DNA of 64,000 nucleotides from Nostocales cyanobacterium LEGE 11386. Its GTDB lineage: Bacteria > Cyanobacteriota > Cyanobacteriia > Cyanobacteriales > Nostocaceae. The notes under the pieces are model-generated. The model searched no databases and was not told where the DNA came from. It saw nothing but the letters and a program-made list of their open reading frames with translations. Below, in pieces: positions 1-8,463 of the stretch. Position numbers and translations under genes: made by a program. Position 1 is the stretch's first letter. Every line of letters begins with the position of its first letter. Location of the stretch: the NCBI GenBank assembly GCA_015207155.1, contig JADEXK010000023.1, positions 1-64,000 on the forward strand, read 5' to 3'.

Positions 1-66
1 TACGAGCGCAACTGTTGGCTGGGCATCTCTTGCTAAATGTTTTAGCATTTGTAATTCTACATCCAT
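1..66 (-). CDS. N-terminal 22 codons of an unidentified protein, cut by the left edge
   Basis: An ATG on the minus strand at 66 opens a frame that stays open to base 1 (22 codons, beginning MDVELQMLKHLARDAQ). An AAGG-type ribosome binding site lies about 10 bases upstream of that ATG. The visible residues are hydrophilic and helical, with no signal peptide. The product is not recognised. It is divergent from bioY. Confidence 0.45.
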   Translation of the reverse strand, partial: MDVELQMLKHLARDAQPTVALV

Positions 67-468
67 TGCTCTACTTACCTTGTAGAGTTTTATCTTTTCT
101 TTCTTCTATTCATTATATCCGGAAAGTCACAGAAGAGGGGTATGTACTAAAATTAAACCTTCTGTATTTGTCTAAAACTAGAGGGAGTAAATAAGCTGAA
201 AGCTATACATAGGAAGAGTTATCAGCTTATATTTCCGTTTTCGTAAGTGGCGTGAGACCCCAAGACCCTACTGGCTCTACCCTGCGGTCAGCCGCAGCAG
301 CGTCTACAGCACGGAATAAGGTAAAAAAATAGACTAACTAGCTAAAAATGACATCACTAACCAAACAGATAAGAGAAAATATGCTACTTCTTTAATTACC
401 AGTACAAATCTCATTGACTGAATTAATGCCTATACTGGTTGCTGTTGCTTTTCCCTTTTGCCTGATAA
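67..468. other. Spacer with a dispersed-repeat fragment
   Basis: This 402-bp spacer lies between a divergent partial gene and bioY. Around 240-310 it holds a GC-richer stretch (pieces such as CCTGCGGTCAGCCGCAG) that looks like the debris of the palindromic repeats found in other spacers of this window. The rest is AT-rich, and I see no credible gene or RNA in it. Confidence 0.4.
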
Positions 469-1056
469 ATGTTTGCCGCTTCCAATCAATTATTATGGTC
501 TATGATTGGCTTACTCCTGACAATGGGTGGTACCTTCTTAGAAGCCTACGGTATCACTTTGCCTTGGAGCTGGAGTCAGCATGGAATTCAGACTTTTTCT
601 TTAGGTGTCACCTGTCAAGTTGGTGCGGTGCTATTAATAGGTTGTTTGGGCGGAAAAAATGCTGGTGCATTATCGCAAATTGCCTATTTAGTGATGGGCT
701 TAACCTTGCTTCCTGTATTTGCCGAAGGTGGCGGTATCGGTTATATCAAGCTATCTCAGTTTGGTTATCTGCTTGGCTTTATTCCCGGAGCTTGGATTTG
801 TGGCTTTTTGGCCTTTAAAGCTAGACCTAAACTAGAAACTCTTGCCTTTAGTTGTTTGAGTGGCTTGTTAACTATCCACATCTGCGGCGTTATTTATTTG
901 ATAATTAGCTATATTTTTCAGTGGAAAGGCACAGAAAATTTACTTTTGATGCCAGCAATCTTCAGATACTCTTGGTTTGCATTACCCGGTCAGCTAGCTG
1001 TAGTATGCGCTGTAACCGTAATAGCATATATATTACGTCATTTAATGTTTTATTAG
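469..1056 (+). CDS. bioY: BioY-family biotin transporter S component
   Basis: A 195-residue hydrophobic protein with about six membrane segments. It has the BioY signature, a glycine-rich stretch (EGGGIGYIKLSQFGYLLGF, about residues 85-104) between membrane helices. BioY is the substrate-capture subunit of energy-coupling-factor transporters and moves biotin into the cell. No ATPase (EcfA) or EcfT gene is adjacent, so it probably shares an ECF module encoded elsewhere or works alone. The ATG at 469 follows directly after an in-frame stop, so no longer ATG form exists. No strong Shine-Dalgarno is visible. lspA follows 93 bp downstream on the same strand and could be co-transcribed. Confidence 0.85.
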   Translation: MFAASNQLLWSMIGLLLTMGGTFLEAYGITLPWSWSQHGIQTFSLGVTCQVGAVLLIGCLGGKNAGALSQIAYLVMGLTLLPVFAEGGGIGYIKLSQFGYLLGFIPGAWICGFLAFKARPKLETLAFSCLSGLLTIHICGVIYLIISYIFQWKGTENLLLMPAIFRYSWFALPGQLAVVCAVTVIAYILRHLMFY

Positions 1057-1118
1057 TTATGGAGGCTAGAGGCTAGAAATTTATAATTAAAAATTCTTTT
1101 TGTTAGACCTCACCCAAT

Positions 1119-1139
1119 CCCTTGTCCCTTGTCCCTTGT
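1119..1139. repeat. Heptamer tandem repeat (CCCTTGT x3)
   Basis: Three perfect head-to-tail copies of CCCTTGT lie immediately before lspA. This is the short tandemly repeated (STRR) type known from heterocystous cyanobacteria. The repeat is readable in frame with lspA through a TTG at 1129, which argues for the downstream ATG (1150) as the true start. Confidence 0.7.
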
Positions 1140-1149
1140 GCTTAATTTC

Positions 1150-1626
1150 ATGCGTTTAAAAAATCGTCTCTTCTGGATTGCTGCTTTCATCGCTTTTTTC
1201 TTAGACCAATTGACAAAGTACTGGGTAGTACAAACCTTTAGCTTAGGACAGACACTACCACTACTACCGGATGTATTTCACCTGACCTATGTCACTAACA
1301 CGGGTGCCGCTTTTAGTCTATTAAGTGGAAAAGTAGAGTGGTTGCGCTGGCTATCTCTGGGAGTGAGTTTGGTATTAATAGCTTTGGCATGGTTTGGTCA
1401 GGAGTTAAATCGTTGGGATCAGTTGGGCTATGGTTTGATTTTAGGTGGAGCGATGGGTAATGGTATTGATCGGTTTGTTTTAGGCTATGTCGTGGATTTT
1501 CTGGATTTTCGCTTGATTAATTTTGCTGTATTTAATATGGCAGATTCATTTATTAGTATTGGTATTGTTTGTCTGCTAATTGCTTCTTTGCAAAAAACAC
1601 CAAATTCTAGTGACAGATCTCGTTAA
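1150..1626 (+). CDS. lspA: Lipoprotein signal peptidase (signal peptidase II)
   Basis: A 158-residue inner-membrane aspartic protease that cleaves the signal peptide of prolipoproteins after lipid attachment at the +1 cysteine. It shows the family blocks in order: FLDQLTKYW near the N-terminus, NTGAAFSLL, GGAMGNGIDRF with VVDFLDF (first catalytic Asp region), and FNMADSFISIGI (second catalytic Asp). It has four predicted membrane helices and normal family length. I place the start at ATG 1150 (MRLKNRLFW) because the frame upstream is made of a CCCTTGT tandem repeat. It lies 93 bp after bioY on the same strand and is convergent with the next gene. Confidence 0.93.
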   Translation: MRLKNRLFWIAAFIAFFLDQLTKYWVVQTFSLGQTLPLLPDVFHLTYVTNTGAAFSLLSGKVEWLRWLSLGVSLVLIALAWFGQELNRWDQLGYGLILGGAMGNGIDRFVLGYVVDFLDFRLINFAVFNMADSFISIGIVCLLIASLQKTPNSSDRSR

Positions 1627-1924
1627 TGAGTCATTTCCAAGCTGGCGATCGCTCTTGCTGATAAATTGTAAAAATAAATTAATCTCTCTTTAAGCAATAT
1701 AGCCTGGGTGAATAACCCAGGCCGGTGAAAGCTAAAACCCTTTTTAGTCTTATACGCAAGACTTGCATTATTGGTTCGAGCGATTTACATCTTGCACCAG
1801 GTAATGCAATTGGTACAAGACATAAGATGCACCGACCATCTTTAACAGCAAATTAATATCAGAATTAAATTTGAGCTTTTAACCACCCTTAATGGGAGTT
1901 TTTAGCACACTATATTCTGGTAAT

Positions 1925-2431
1925 TTACCTGTAGATGGATTCACCTAGAGTGCCAGACTCAGGCACCACAAAGGTTTCTGGTGTTGGTGTTACGTTACCA
2001 GAAGTACCAGACTCAGGTACCATTAAAGTTTCTGGTGCTGTTGTGCTACTTGGAGTATCAGACTCAGGTACCATCAGGGTTTCTGGTGCTGGTGTTAAGT
2101 TACTTGGAGTGTCAGACTCAGGTACCATTAAAGTCTCTGGTGCTGTTGTACTTTCAGGAGTGGTGTTGCTCTCAGAAGGCAGGGTTTCTGGTAATGTACT
2201 ACCAGAAGCGGGAGAAATGACTGCTGTACCTCCTGGACAACGGGAATTTAGAGGGGAGCGCTCACACAGAATTTTCATTCCTTCTGGTGAAAGCTTGATT
2301 TCCGTTGGCGAACTAGTAGACAAGCTATTGGAGTCGGCTATCGGGGATTTACTTGATTGGGCAAAAGCAACATTGGTAGTGAGTGCCAAAGTTAAAGCTG
2401 TACCCATCAGGGTCAGAGATTTTCCCTTCAT
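1925..2431 (-). CDS. Secreted proline/threonine-rich repeat protein, unknown function
   Basis: About 168 residues from ATG 2431, which has a GAGGTG ribosome binding site 9 bases upstream; a longer frame to 2470 lacks one. A signal peptide (MKGKSLTLMGTALTLALTT, cleavage near AFAQ) is followed by a short domain with two cysteines (ILCERSPLNSRCPGG). The C-terminal half is four to five degenerate copies of a 17-19 residue unit built on PETLMVPES, rich in Pro, Ser, Thr and Glu. The repeats give periodic DNA across about 1935-2160. The composition suggests an extended wall-spanning or surface protein. No family is recognised. It is convergent with lspA. Confidence 0.65.
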   Translation of the reverse strand: MKGKSLTLMGTALTLALTTNVAFAQSSKSPIADSNSLSTSSPTEIKLSPEGMKILCERSPLNSRCPGGTAVISPASGSTLPETLPSESNTTPESTTAPETLMVPESDTPSNLTPAPETLMVPESDTPSSTTAPETLMVPESGTSGNVTPTPETFVVPESGTLGESIYR

Positions 2432-2869
2432 TCTGAAATTCACCTCAACGGAAACAGAACATTCCGCCAATTAAATCAGACAACTGATTGGAGAAAATCT
2501 GCCTAAATGAAGATGTATAAATTTCCGTTAAAATGTAAGGATATCTTCAGATGTAAACTTTAAATTTGCTAGAAATTGCTCGCTAGTTTTGAGCAATACA
2601 AAAGCGCAAGTAATAACCCTGATCATTGCCTAAAAAATAGTAGATCAAATCAGCATAAAAGACTAGAAAAGAAAATTTTTACACATATAAAACAGTAACT
2701 AAGCCAATAAAGTAGATTTACTGGGTCAATATGGGCTTGGTGTAAGATGGAATCGGCAAGAATTCCGTACAGCCAATTTATTTTTTGGCTTATGAGTAAA
2801 ATGGTGGAAGATCTGTATCCAGATTGTCATTCGCCCGATCTTTGCCAATAACTGTGATGTGAATAGCCG
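2432..2869. other. Divergent spacer, 438 bp
   Basis: AT-rich spacer between the secreted repeat protein (leftward) and the FHA-PBP gene (rightward). It must carry both promoters, but I cannot assign a -35/-10 pair with confidence. No small gene or strong hairpin was seen. Confidence 0.4.
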
Positions 2870-5137
2870 ATGAGTTCCCCCCAACCTCCTCACAAGCCGC
2901 AAACTTTACTTGGTCAACTGACTCAAGCAGTACATACAATTCAAGCTAAGGTTGACTTTTCTAAGCTGGCGCTCAAGCCTAATGCCAAAGTACCAGAGAT
3001 ATGGGTGCAGGATGCGGGGGCGGATAAGGCAGAGGTATATCCGCTTTTGGGCGATCGCTACATCCTCGGTCGCAGTTCCAAATCCTGTGATATAGTCATT
3101 CGCAACCCAGTTGTCAGCCAAATTCACCTGTCACTGTCGCGGGATTCGACTCAACGCACTCCCGTTTTTGTGATCAAAGATGAAAACTCCACTAACGGGA
3201 TATATCGTGGTAAACGGCGCATTAATTCTTTAGAACTGCGTCACGGTGATATTTTTACTTTGGGGCCACCAGAACTTGCGGCTTCAGTACGGTTGCAATA
3301 TGTTGATCCACCACCTTTGCACATCAAAGCGGCATCTTGGGCTGCTTATGGTGTTGGCGGTGTCAGTGCCTTAGTGGCATTGGTCGTAGGCGTGGAATGG
3401 CTGAAATTTTCCGTAAAACCTTTACCCACAGCCACTCGCGCTCCAGTAGTTATTTATGCCCGTGATGGCTCGACTCCCCTGCGTGAGCCTCGGACTACCT
3501 CACACGTGGATATGAAGCGTTTGCAGGACTTTGGCCCTTATTTACCCGCAGCCGTGGTAGCTTCCGAAGATAGTCGTTACTACTGGCACTTTGGGGTCGA
3601 TCCGTTGGGAATTTTGCGAGCCGTGCTGGTTAATACCCGCAGTGGAGATGTGCAGCAAGGAGCTAGTACTGTTACCCAGCAAGTAGCCCGGAGTTTGTTC
3701 CGAGACTACGTTGGCGCTCAAGATTCCTTGGGACGCAAACTGCGGGAAGCAATTGTTTCCCTCAAGTTAGAAACCTTTTACAGCAAAGATGAAATCTTGC
3801 TAACATACCTAAATCGGGTATTTTTGGGTGTAGATACCTCCGGCTTTGAAGATGCGGCTCAGTATTACTTTGAGAAGTCAGCCAAAGAATTAACGCTAGC
3901 GGAAGCTGCGACATTAGTGGGAATTTTACCTGCTCCCAACGCTTTCAATTTTTGTGGTGGCTCAAATAGATTAGACGCTTCTGAATACCGCAATCGCGTG
4001 ATTAGGCGGATGTTAGATATGGGCAAAATTTCACCAGAGGAAGCCAACCGAGCCAGACGCTCAACTGTGCAAATTAGCCCCAAAGTCTGCGAGCAGCAAG
4101 CCGCTACCATTGCTCCTTACTTTTATAGTTACGTTTTCCAGGAACTAGAATCAATCTTGGGGGAAGGCGCTGCTAGAGAAGGTAACTATATTATTGAAAC
4201 TCAGCTTGATCCAGGAATTCAAGCCCAAGCAGAAACCTCGTTACGTAATTCAGTGAGCAACGCTGGGTCAACCTTGCGCTTTTCTCAAGGAGCGATCGTT
4301 ACCCTTGACTCTAGAAGCGGTAGTATTTTGTCTATGGTAGGCGGAACTGATTTTAAAAGCAGCCAGTTTAATCGTGCTGTTCAAGCTCAAAGACAACCAG
4401 GTTCTACCTTTAAAGTTTTTGCTTACGCGGCCGCTCTAGAGCAAGGAATACCAGCATCCAAGACTTATTCTTGTGCTGCTTTCCCTTGGCAAGGCTTTAC
4501 CTACAGACCCTGTAGGACTGGCGCTAACAATTTTTTAAATATGACTACGGGGCTAGCCCTGTCGGAAAATCCTATCGCCCTGCGAATTGCCCAGGACGTA
4601 GGGCTAAATAGAGTAGTAGCCATGGCAAAGCGTATGGGGGTAAAGTCTTCACTAGAGGCAGTTCCTGGCTTAGTGCTGGGTCAAAGCGTAGTCAATGTGT
4701 TAGAAATGACTGGTGCTTTCGGTGCTATTAGCAATCGTGGCGTATGGAATCCACCCCATGCAATTAGCCGGATTTTGGATAGTGGTGATTGTAGCGATCG
4801 CAAAGATTTAAAAACCTGCCGTGTCATTTATTCCTTTGATCAAAATCGCGAAGCCAATAAGCGAGTACTGCCCACAGGCGTAGCCGACGAAATGACCCGG
4901 ATGATGCGCCAGGTAGTGACTAACGGCACCGGACGTGCTGCCGCTATTGGACTTGACGAAGCTGGTAAAACCGGTACGACCGATAAAAATGTTGACCTAT
5001 GGTACATAGGCTATATTCCCAATCGGCGACTAGTCACCGGGATTTGGCTAGGTAATGACAATAATTCTCCCACATCTGGCAGCAGTGCCCAAGCAGCTCA
5101 GTTGTGGGGCAGTTATATGAGGCAAATTACAAGATAG
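2870..5137 (+). CDS. Class A penicillin-binding protein with N-terminal FHA domain
   Basis: A 755-residue bifunctional peptidoglycan synthase. Order: a cytoplasmic FHA domain (about 55-140; GRSSKSCDI, then SxxH-type SQIHL and ENSTNG, the phosphothreonine-binding pattern); a membrane helix (about 157-176); a GT51 glycosyltransferase (catalytic Glu in ASEDSRYYWHFGVD near 233, and GASTVTQQVAR); and a transpeptidase with SxxK (STFK, Ser about 512), a SEN motif and KTGT (Lys about 700). The GT51 domain polymerises lipid II glycan and the second domain cross-links stems in the periplasm. The FHA domain implies control by Ser/Thr phosphorylation, and a Ser/Thr kinase gene lies at about 47 kb. FHA-PBP fusions are known in cyanobacteria. 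The next gene is convergent. Confidence 0.93.
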   Translation: MSSPQPPHKPQTLLGQLTQAVHTIQAKVDFSKLALKPNAKVPEIWVQDAGADKAEVYPLLGDRYILGRSSKSCDIVIRNPVVSQIHLSLSRDSTQRTPVFVIKDENSTNGIYRGKRRINSLELRHGDIFTLGPPELAASVRLQYVDPPPLHIKAASWAAYGVGGVSALVALVVGVEWLKFSVKPLPTATRAPVVIYARDGSTPLREPRTTSHVDMKRLQDFGPYLPAAVVASEDSRYYWHFGVDPLGILRAVLVNTRSGDVQQGASTVTQQVARSLFRDYVGAQDSLGRKLREAIVSLKLETFYSKDEILLTYLNRVFLGVDTSGFEDAAQYYFEKSAKELTLAEAATLVGILPAPNAFNFCGGSNRLDASEYRNRVIRRMLDMGKISPEEANRARRSTVQISPKVCEQQAATIAPYFYSYVFQELESILGEGAAREGNYIIETQLDPGIQAQAETSLRNSVSNAGSTLRFSQGAIVTLDSRSGSILSMVGGTDFKSSQFNRAVQAQRQPGSTFKVFAYAAALEQGIPASKTYSCAAFPWQGFTYRPCRTGANNFLNMTTGLALSENPIALRIAQDVGLNRVVAMAKRMGVKSSLEAVPGLVLGQSVVNVLEMTGAFGAISNRGVWNPPHAISRILDSGDCSDRKDLKTCRVIYSFDQNREANKRVLPTGVADEMTRMMRQVVTNGTGRAAAIGLDEAGKTGTTDKNVDLWYIGYIPNRRLVTGIWLGNDNNSPTSGSSAQAAQLWGSYMRQITR

Positions 5138-5185
5138 GGAGACAAGGGGACAAGGGGAGATTACTAATATTAAGTTTTTTCTTCT

Positions 5186-5229
5186 CTGCCCCAATGCCCA
5201 ATGCCCAATGCCCGATGCCCAATGCCCAA
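5186..5229. repeat. Heptamer tandem repeat (TGCCCAA type, about six copies)
   Basis: About six copies of a TGCCCAA heptamer, one with a substitution (CCGATGC), fill the gap between the convergent PBP and DUF4335 genes and stop at the latter's stop codon. This is STRR-type repetitive DNA. Confidence 0.75.
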
Positions 5230-6687
5230 TTACTGATATCCTTGCCAAGGAGTCACTTCTAATACGCCACTGGGTTTGAAGACTACTTGAAAATGCGCCA
5301 GAGGTTCTTTGTTATTGGGAGCAGCTACATTAGAACCATAAACTTCTTGAAACATCTTTGGTAGGGGTGTTTCTCGAAAATAGTCAAAGGCGACTTGGTT
5401 AAGTGGTTCATAGTCGGCAATCATGCCATCTTGGTTTACTGCCACCCGATACTTTAAATCGCTTGTATAACTAGGAGTACCACCCCAATTGTCGCGAACT
5501 ATATCAAAAAGTTTTTGGTTTAAAGTTTTAACTGTATTGGAGTCGGTGATCCTTTCACCGATCACTTCTGGTGTTCTGGCATATCCTCGCCAAGGGCTAA
5601 CTTCTAGTACACCTTGGGTGGTAAACACTACTTTAAATTGGGCTATTGGTTCATTGGAAATCGGAGGACGGTTGGCAGGATTGTAAAGCAGTTTGGGCAG
5701 AGGAGTTAACTCTATTCCTTCATTGGCTCCTTTGTTTACTGCTTTATAGCCGACGATCGCACCATCTGCCGCTACACCCACACGATAGACTAAATCTTGC
5801 TTGAGTGTTGAACGACTAGCCCAAGTTGGATTAATTTGGTTATAAACTTGGCGATTTAGGGCGCGTAGTTGGGATGGATCTGTAATTTCTGTAACTGTGT
5901 TTAAAAGTGCTTCTAAATCTGTAACTACAGGTGTTGCTGCTGCTGTGGGGGTGGGTGAGGGACTAGCGACAGCAAGGGGAGTTGGTGCAGGAGTCTCTAA
6001 ATCTGGGGGTGTTGTTGGTGGTGCAGCAGATTTGTTGCTAGGTGCTGTAGAGGTAGTCTGCTCCTCTGGCTTTGGTTCTGGTGGGCGTAACTCTGGGGCG
6101 GGAATCAAGCTAAAGGCGATCGCGGCCACTGCTACACTGGAAACGCCGATACTCGCCGGTACTGCTTGCTTGAAGAAGGCTTGATTATTACCGCCGTAAC
6201 GTCGAGCAACTGGTCGTAATTCTAACGATAACTCTGGTAAGGTTTGGGTATCAGCAAAAAACTGATCTACAGCTTCCACTAAATCAAATAATTGCACCGT
6301 ATTCAAATCTATTTGAATGGGCGGTTTATTATAGTTAGGATTAGATTCAAAGCCCTCTGAGGTGATTTCCGAATGTACAGTCAGCCTGTGTCGATTAGTG
6401 TCAATTTTCTGTAATTCCACTAATTCTGACTCTTGACTGTGCGCTTGGGGGTTGGACACATTACTCAAAAATTCTTGGGCATAGCCACTCACCGCTCTTA
6501 CCAAGCTTTCAAAAAATTCTCGCCCTCCCACTAGGGGCTGATTATAGCCATGTATATAGCATTCGGCATTTACCAATATTGATAATTCTGGGCGCATTTC
6601 TTGATATTGTGCAGTTTTTGCTGCGTCACTCAAACCCTCTAACAGCAGAGTACAATTAGGTAGACTGTACTTACGTTGGATATTCAT
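5230..6687 (-). CDS. DUF4335 family protein
   Basis: 485 residues. The N-terminal about 175 residues form a soluble domain. One hydrophobic segment (about 178-198, VSSVAVAAIAFSLIPAPEL) is followed by a Pro/Thr/Ala linker (about 200-255). The C-terminal part holds two related repeats of about 110 residues, each ending in a VLEV(S/T)PWxGY-like block, which suggests internal duplication. I recognise the protein as DUF4335, a cyanobacterial family of unknown function. Its ATG overlaps the end of the DUF3038 gene by 4 bases, so the two are translationally coupled; these families are commonly neighbours in cyanobacteria. A shared structural or envelope role is possible, but no function can be given. 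Confidence 0.75.
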   Translation of the reverse strand: MNIQRKYSLPNCTLLLEGLSDAAKTAQYQEMRPELSILVNAECYIHGYNQPLVGGREFFESLVRAVSGYAQEFLSNVSNPQAHSQESELVELQKIDTNRHRLTVHSEITSEGFESNPNYNKPPIQIDLNTVQLFDLVEAVDQFFADTQTLPELSLELRPVARRYGGNNQAFFKQAVPASIGVSSVAVAAIAFSLIPAPELRPPEPKPEEQTTSTAPSNKSAAPPTTPPDLETPAPTPLAVASPSPTPTAAATPVVTDLEALLNTVTEITDPSQLRALNRQVYNQINPTWASRSTLKQDLVYRVGVAADGAIVGYKAVNKGANEGIELTPLPKLLYNPANRPPISNEPIAQFKVVFTTQGVLEVSPWRGYARTPEVIGERITDSNTVKTLNQKLFDIVRDNWGGTPSYTSDLKYRVAVNQDGMIADYEPLNQVAFDYFRETPLPKMFQEVYGSNVAAPNNKEPLAHFQVVFKPSGVLEVTPWQGYQ

Positions 6688-7310
6688 TCTATTTCACCGT
6701 CAAAAAGACTAATCCAAAATCGCTGCATTCCAGCAGTGCCAGTACAAAATAATAATTGTCCCAACAAATTCATTGCTAGCTCATCTAATTTTTCATCAGA
6801 AGTTAATGCTAGTAAGCCAGAACGTCGAGCATTCATCCGACTTTTAAAATGTACTCTAAACCGCTCTAGATAATTAGATAGTCGCAAATTCTGTTCTAGT
6901 GGGATTTGCTTTTCACTCATTTGCTGATATATCATCAGCATCTGGCGGATGACGACTGTTAAACGCCGCGCTATATAACAAGCAATTACCACTAAAGCTT
7001 TTGCCTCCATAATGGTTAAGGGACGGCGAATATGCGCTCGTCGCATCGGGTTAGAGCTACGCATTCTCCACAAATTCACCCGGTCTTTAATAATTCCCTT
7101 CAATTCTAATTCTTCAGCAAAAGTCAGAATGGCTTCAGAACCACCAAGCTCTAAAGCTTCAATCGCCAGTAAAATTAGGTCAACTTGCAGCCGGGTTCTA
7201 GCAGGACAACCCTGTGCTGCTATGGCAGGGTCTGGTAAAGTATCCAGAATCATCGGCAATGATGGAGGAGTTGGACTATTCAACGGCGTTAAGCTGGCGG
7301 AGACATTCAT
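6684..7310 (-). CDS. DUF3038 family protein
   Basis: 208 residues, largely helical and basic, with no signal peptide. The core (about 35-200: TRLQVDLILLAIEALELGG, KALVVIACYIARRLT, QLLFCTGTAGMQRFW) fits the cyanobacterial DUF3038 family. It is the first gene of a two-gene unit with DUF4335; the overlap is 4 bases. The function is unknown. The N-terminal 25 residues are Pro/Ser/Leu-rich and less likely to be structured. Confidence 0.75.
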   Translation of the reverse strand: MNVSASLTPLNSPTPPSLPMILDTLPDPAIAAQGCPARTRLQVDLILLAIEALELGGSEAILTFAEELELKGIIKDRVNLWRMRSSNPMRRAHIRRPLTIMEAKALVVIACYIARRLTVVIRQMLMIYQQMSEKQIPLEQNLRLSNYLERFRVHFKSRMNARRSGLLALTSDEKLDELAMNLLGQLLFCTGTAGMQRFWISLFDGEIE

Positions 7311-7762
7311 GCTCTAAAATACCTTGTGCGGTTCTAAACAGACTAAATAAAACTAGTACAACTAATTTAAGATAAGTAGCTAAACCAGAAAATTAGACTT
7401 GTGGCAGTAGCCAGTCTAACTGATATATACATCACTTACTTGCTCTACTCAAAGATTTCCGTATACTTAAATTTAAGTTTTCAAAGCCTCAGTTTACTCT
7501 CCTGTTTTGTTAGTACCAGCTTATCTTTAGATTGGTGTAGATTCTCAGTATCGTCAATGGATTTTTGTACTAGAGTCTCGATCCCCAGCGTATGACATTA
7601 TAGTGTACGATTTTTCAGGTATCGAGGGCTGGAAAGGGGCAGAGGGGCGGAAGAGAAAAAAACTTATATATTTAGGTAAATTTAGGTAACTCCAAAAATT
7701 ACATTACTGCTCCCCTGCTCCCCTGCTCCCGTACTCCCCGTCTCCTTACTCCCTCATAACTT
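7311..7762. other. Divergent spacer with CTGCTCC heptamer repeat
   Basis: 452 bp between DUF3038 (leftward) and apt (rightward). From about 7705 to 7752, just before apt, lies a pyrimidine-rich tandem tract with CTGCTCCC-type heptamers that decays toward the start codon. No gene or RNA is recognised in the rest. The tract sits where an apt ribosome binding site would be expected, and none is obvious there. Confidence 0.5.
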
Positions 7763-8281
7763 ATGGATTTAAAGTCTCTAATTCGCAACATCCCAGATTT
7801 TCCCAAACCTGGAATTTTATTTCGGGATATTACTACTTTACTGCGTGATCCAGAAGGATTACGCTACACTATTGACTTTTTTACAGAAAAATGCATTGAG
7901 TCTGGATTAACAGCAGATTATGTTGTAGGCATGGAGTCTAGGGGATTTATTTTTGGCCCTCCTTTAGCTTATAAATTAGGAGCTGGTTTTATTCCTGTGC
8001 GGAAACCGGGGAAACTACCAGCAGCAGTTCACTCCATTGAATATCAACTAGAGTATGGTACAGACTGTTTGGAAATGCATCAAGACGCGTTGCACCCAGA
8101 TAGCCGTGTTTTAATTGTGGATGATTTGATTGCCACAGGTGGCACAGCAAGTGCAACAGCTAAGTTGGTACAAAAGATTGGCTGCGAACTGGTGGGTTTT
8201 GGGTTTATTATCGAGCTACGGGATTTACAAGGACGGAAACATCTCCCAGATGTGCCTATTATTTCCCTAATTGAATATTAG
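7763..8281 (+). CDS. apt: Adenine phosphoribosyltransferase
   Basis: 172 residues, normal length for Apt. It converts adenine and PRPP to AMP and pyrophosphate (purine salvage, cytoplasm). Diagnostic blocks are [18 protein letters not shown] at the N-terminus, [12 protein letters not shown] (about 53-64) and the PRPP loop [16 protein letters not shown] (about 115-130). The start is the ATG after a repeat-rich spacer. It stands alone, with a repeat-filled gap to the next gene. Confidence 0.95.
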   Translation: MDLKSLIRNIPDFPKPGILFRDITTLLRDPEGLRYTIDFFTEKCIESGLTADYVVGMESRGFIFGPPLAYKLGAGFIPVRKPGKLPAAVHSIEYQLEYGTDCLEMHQDALHPDSRVLIVDDLIATGGTASATAKLVQKIGCELVGFGFIIELRDLQGRKHLPDVPIISLIEY

Positions 8282-8463
8282 TCATGTGTGCTTTGTCCTA
8301 TTGTCCTCAGCCAATGACTAATGACCCTTCGGGTGATGCCTACGGCACGTCTACGACGGTAAGCGCAGCTATGCCCGTCAGGGCTTTACGTCAGTTGCTC
8401 ATGGGGGTTTCCCCCAAGACCGCACTGACTCACCAATGACCAGTGACCAATGACTAAACTGCT
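8282..8463. repeat. Dispersed repeat cluster
   Basis: The spacer after apt is almost entirely repetitive. It contains a stretch close to GCGCAGCTATGCCCGTCAGG (about 8365), related to units at about 25593 and 50927, a GGGGGTTTCCCCC palindrome (about 8404-8416), and CAATGACCAGTGACC-type short repeats up to the next gene. It looks like a landing zone for small repeats rather than a regulatory region. Confidence 0.55.

Noticed and set aside
1935..2474. Long plus-strand frame opposite the secreted repeat protein gene
   Set aside because: It is a mirror of the repeats; the minus strand has the signal peptide, ribosome binding site and sensible composition.
7401..7595. 64-codon frame in the DUF3038-apt spacer
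   Set aside because: Composition follows the AT-rich spacer, no ribosome binding site, no domain.
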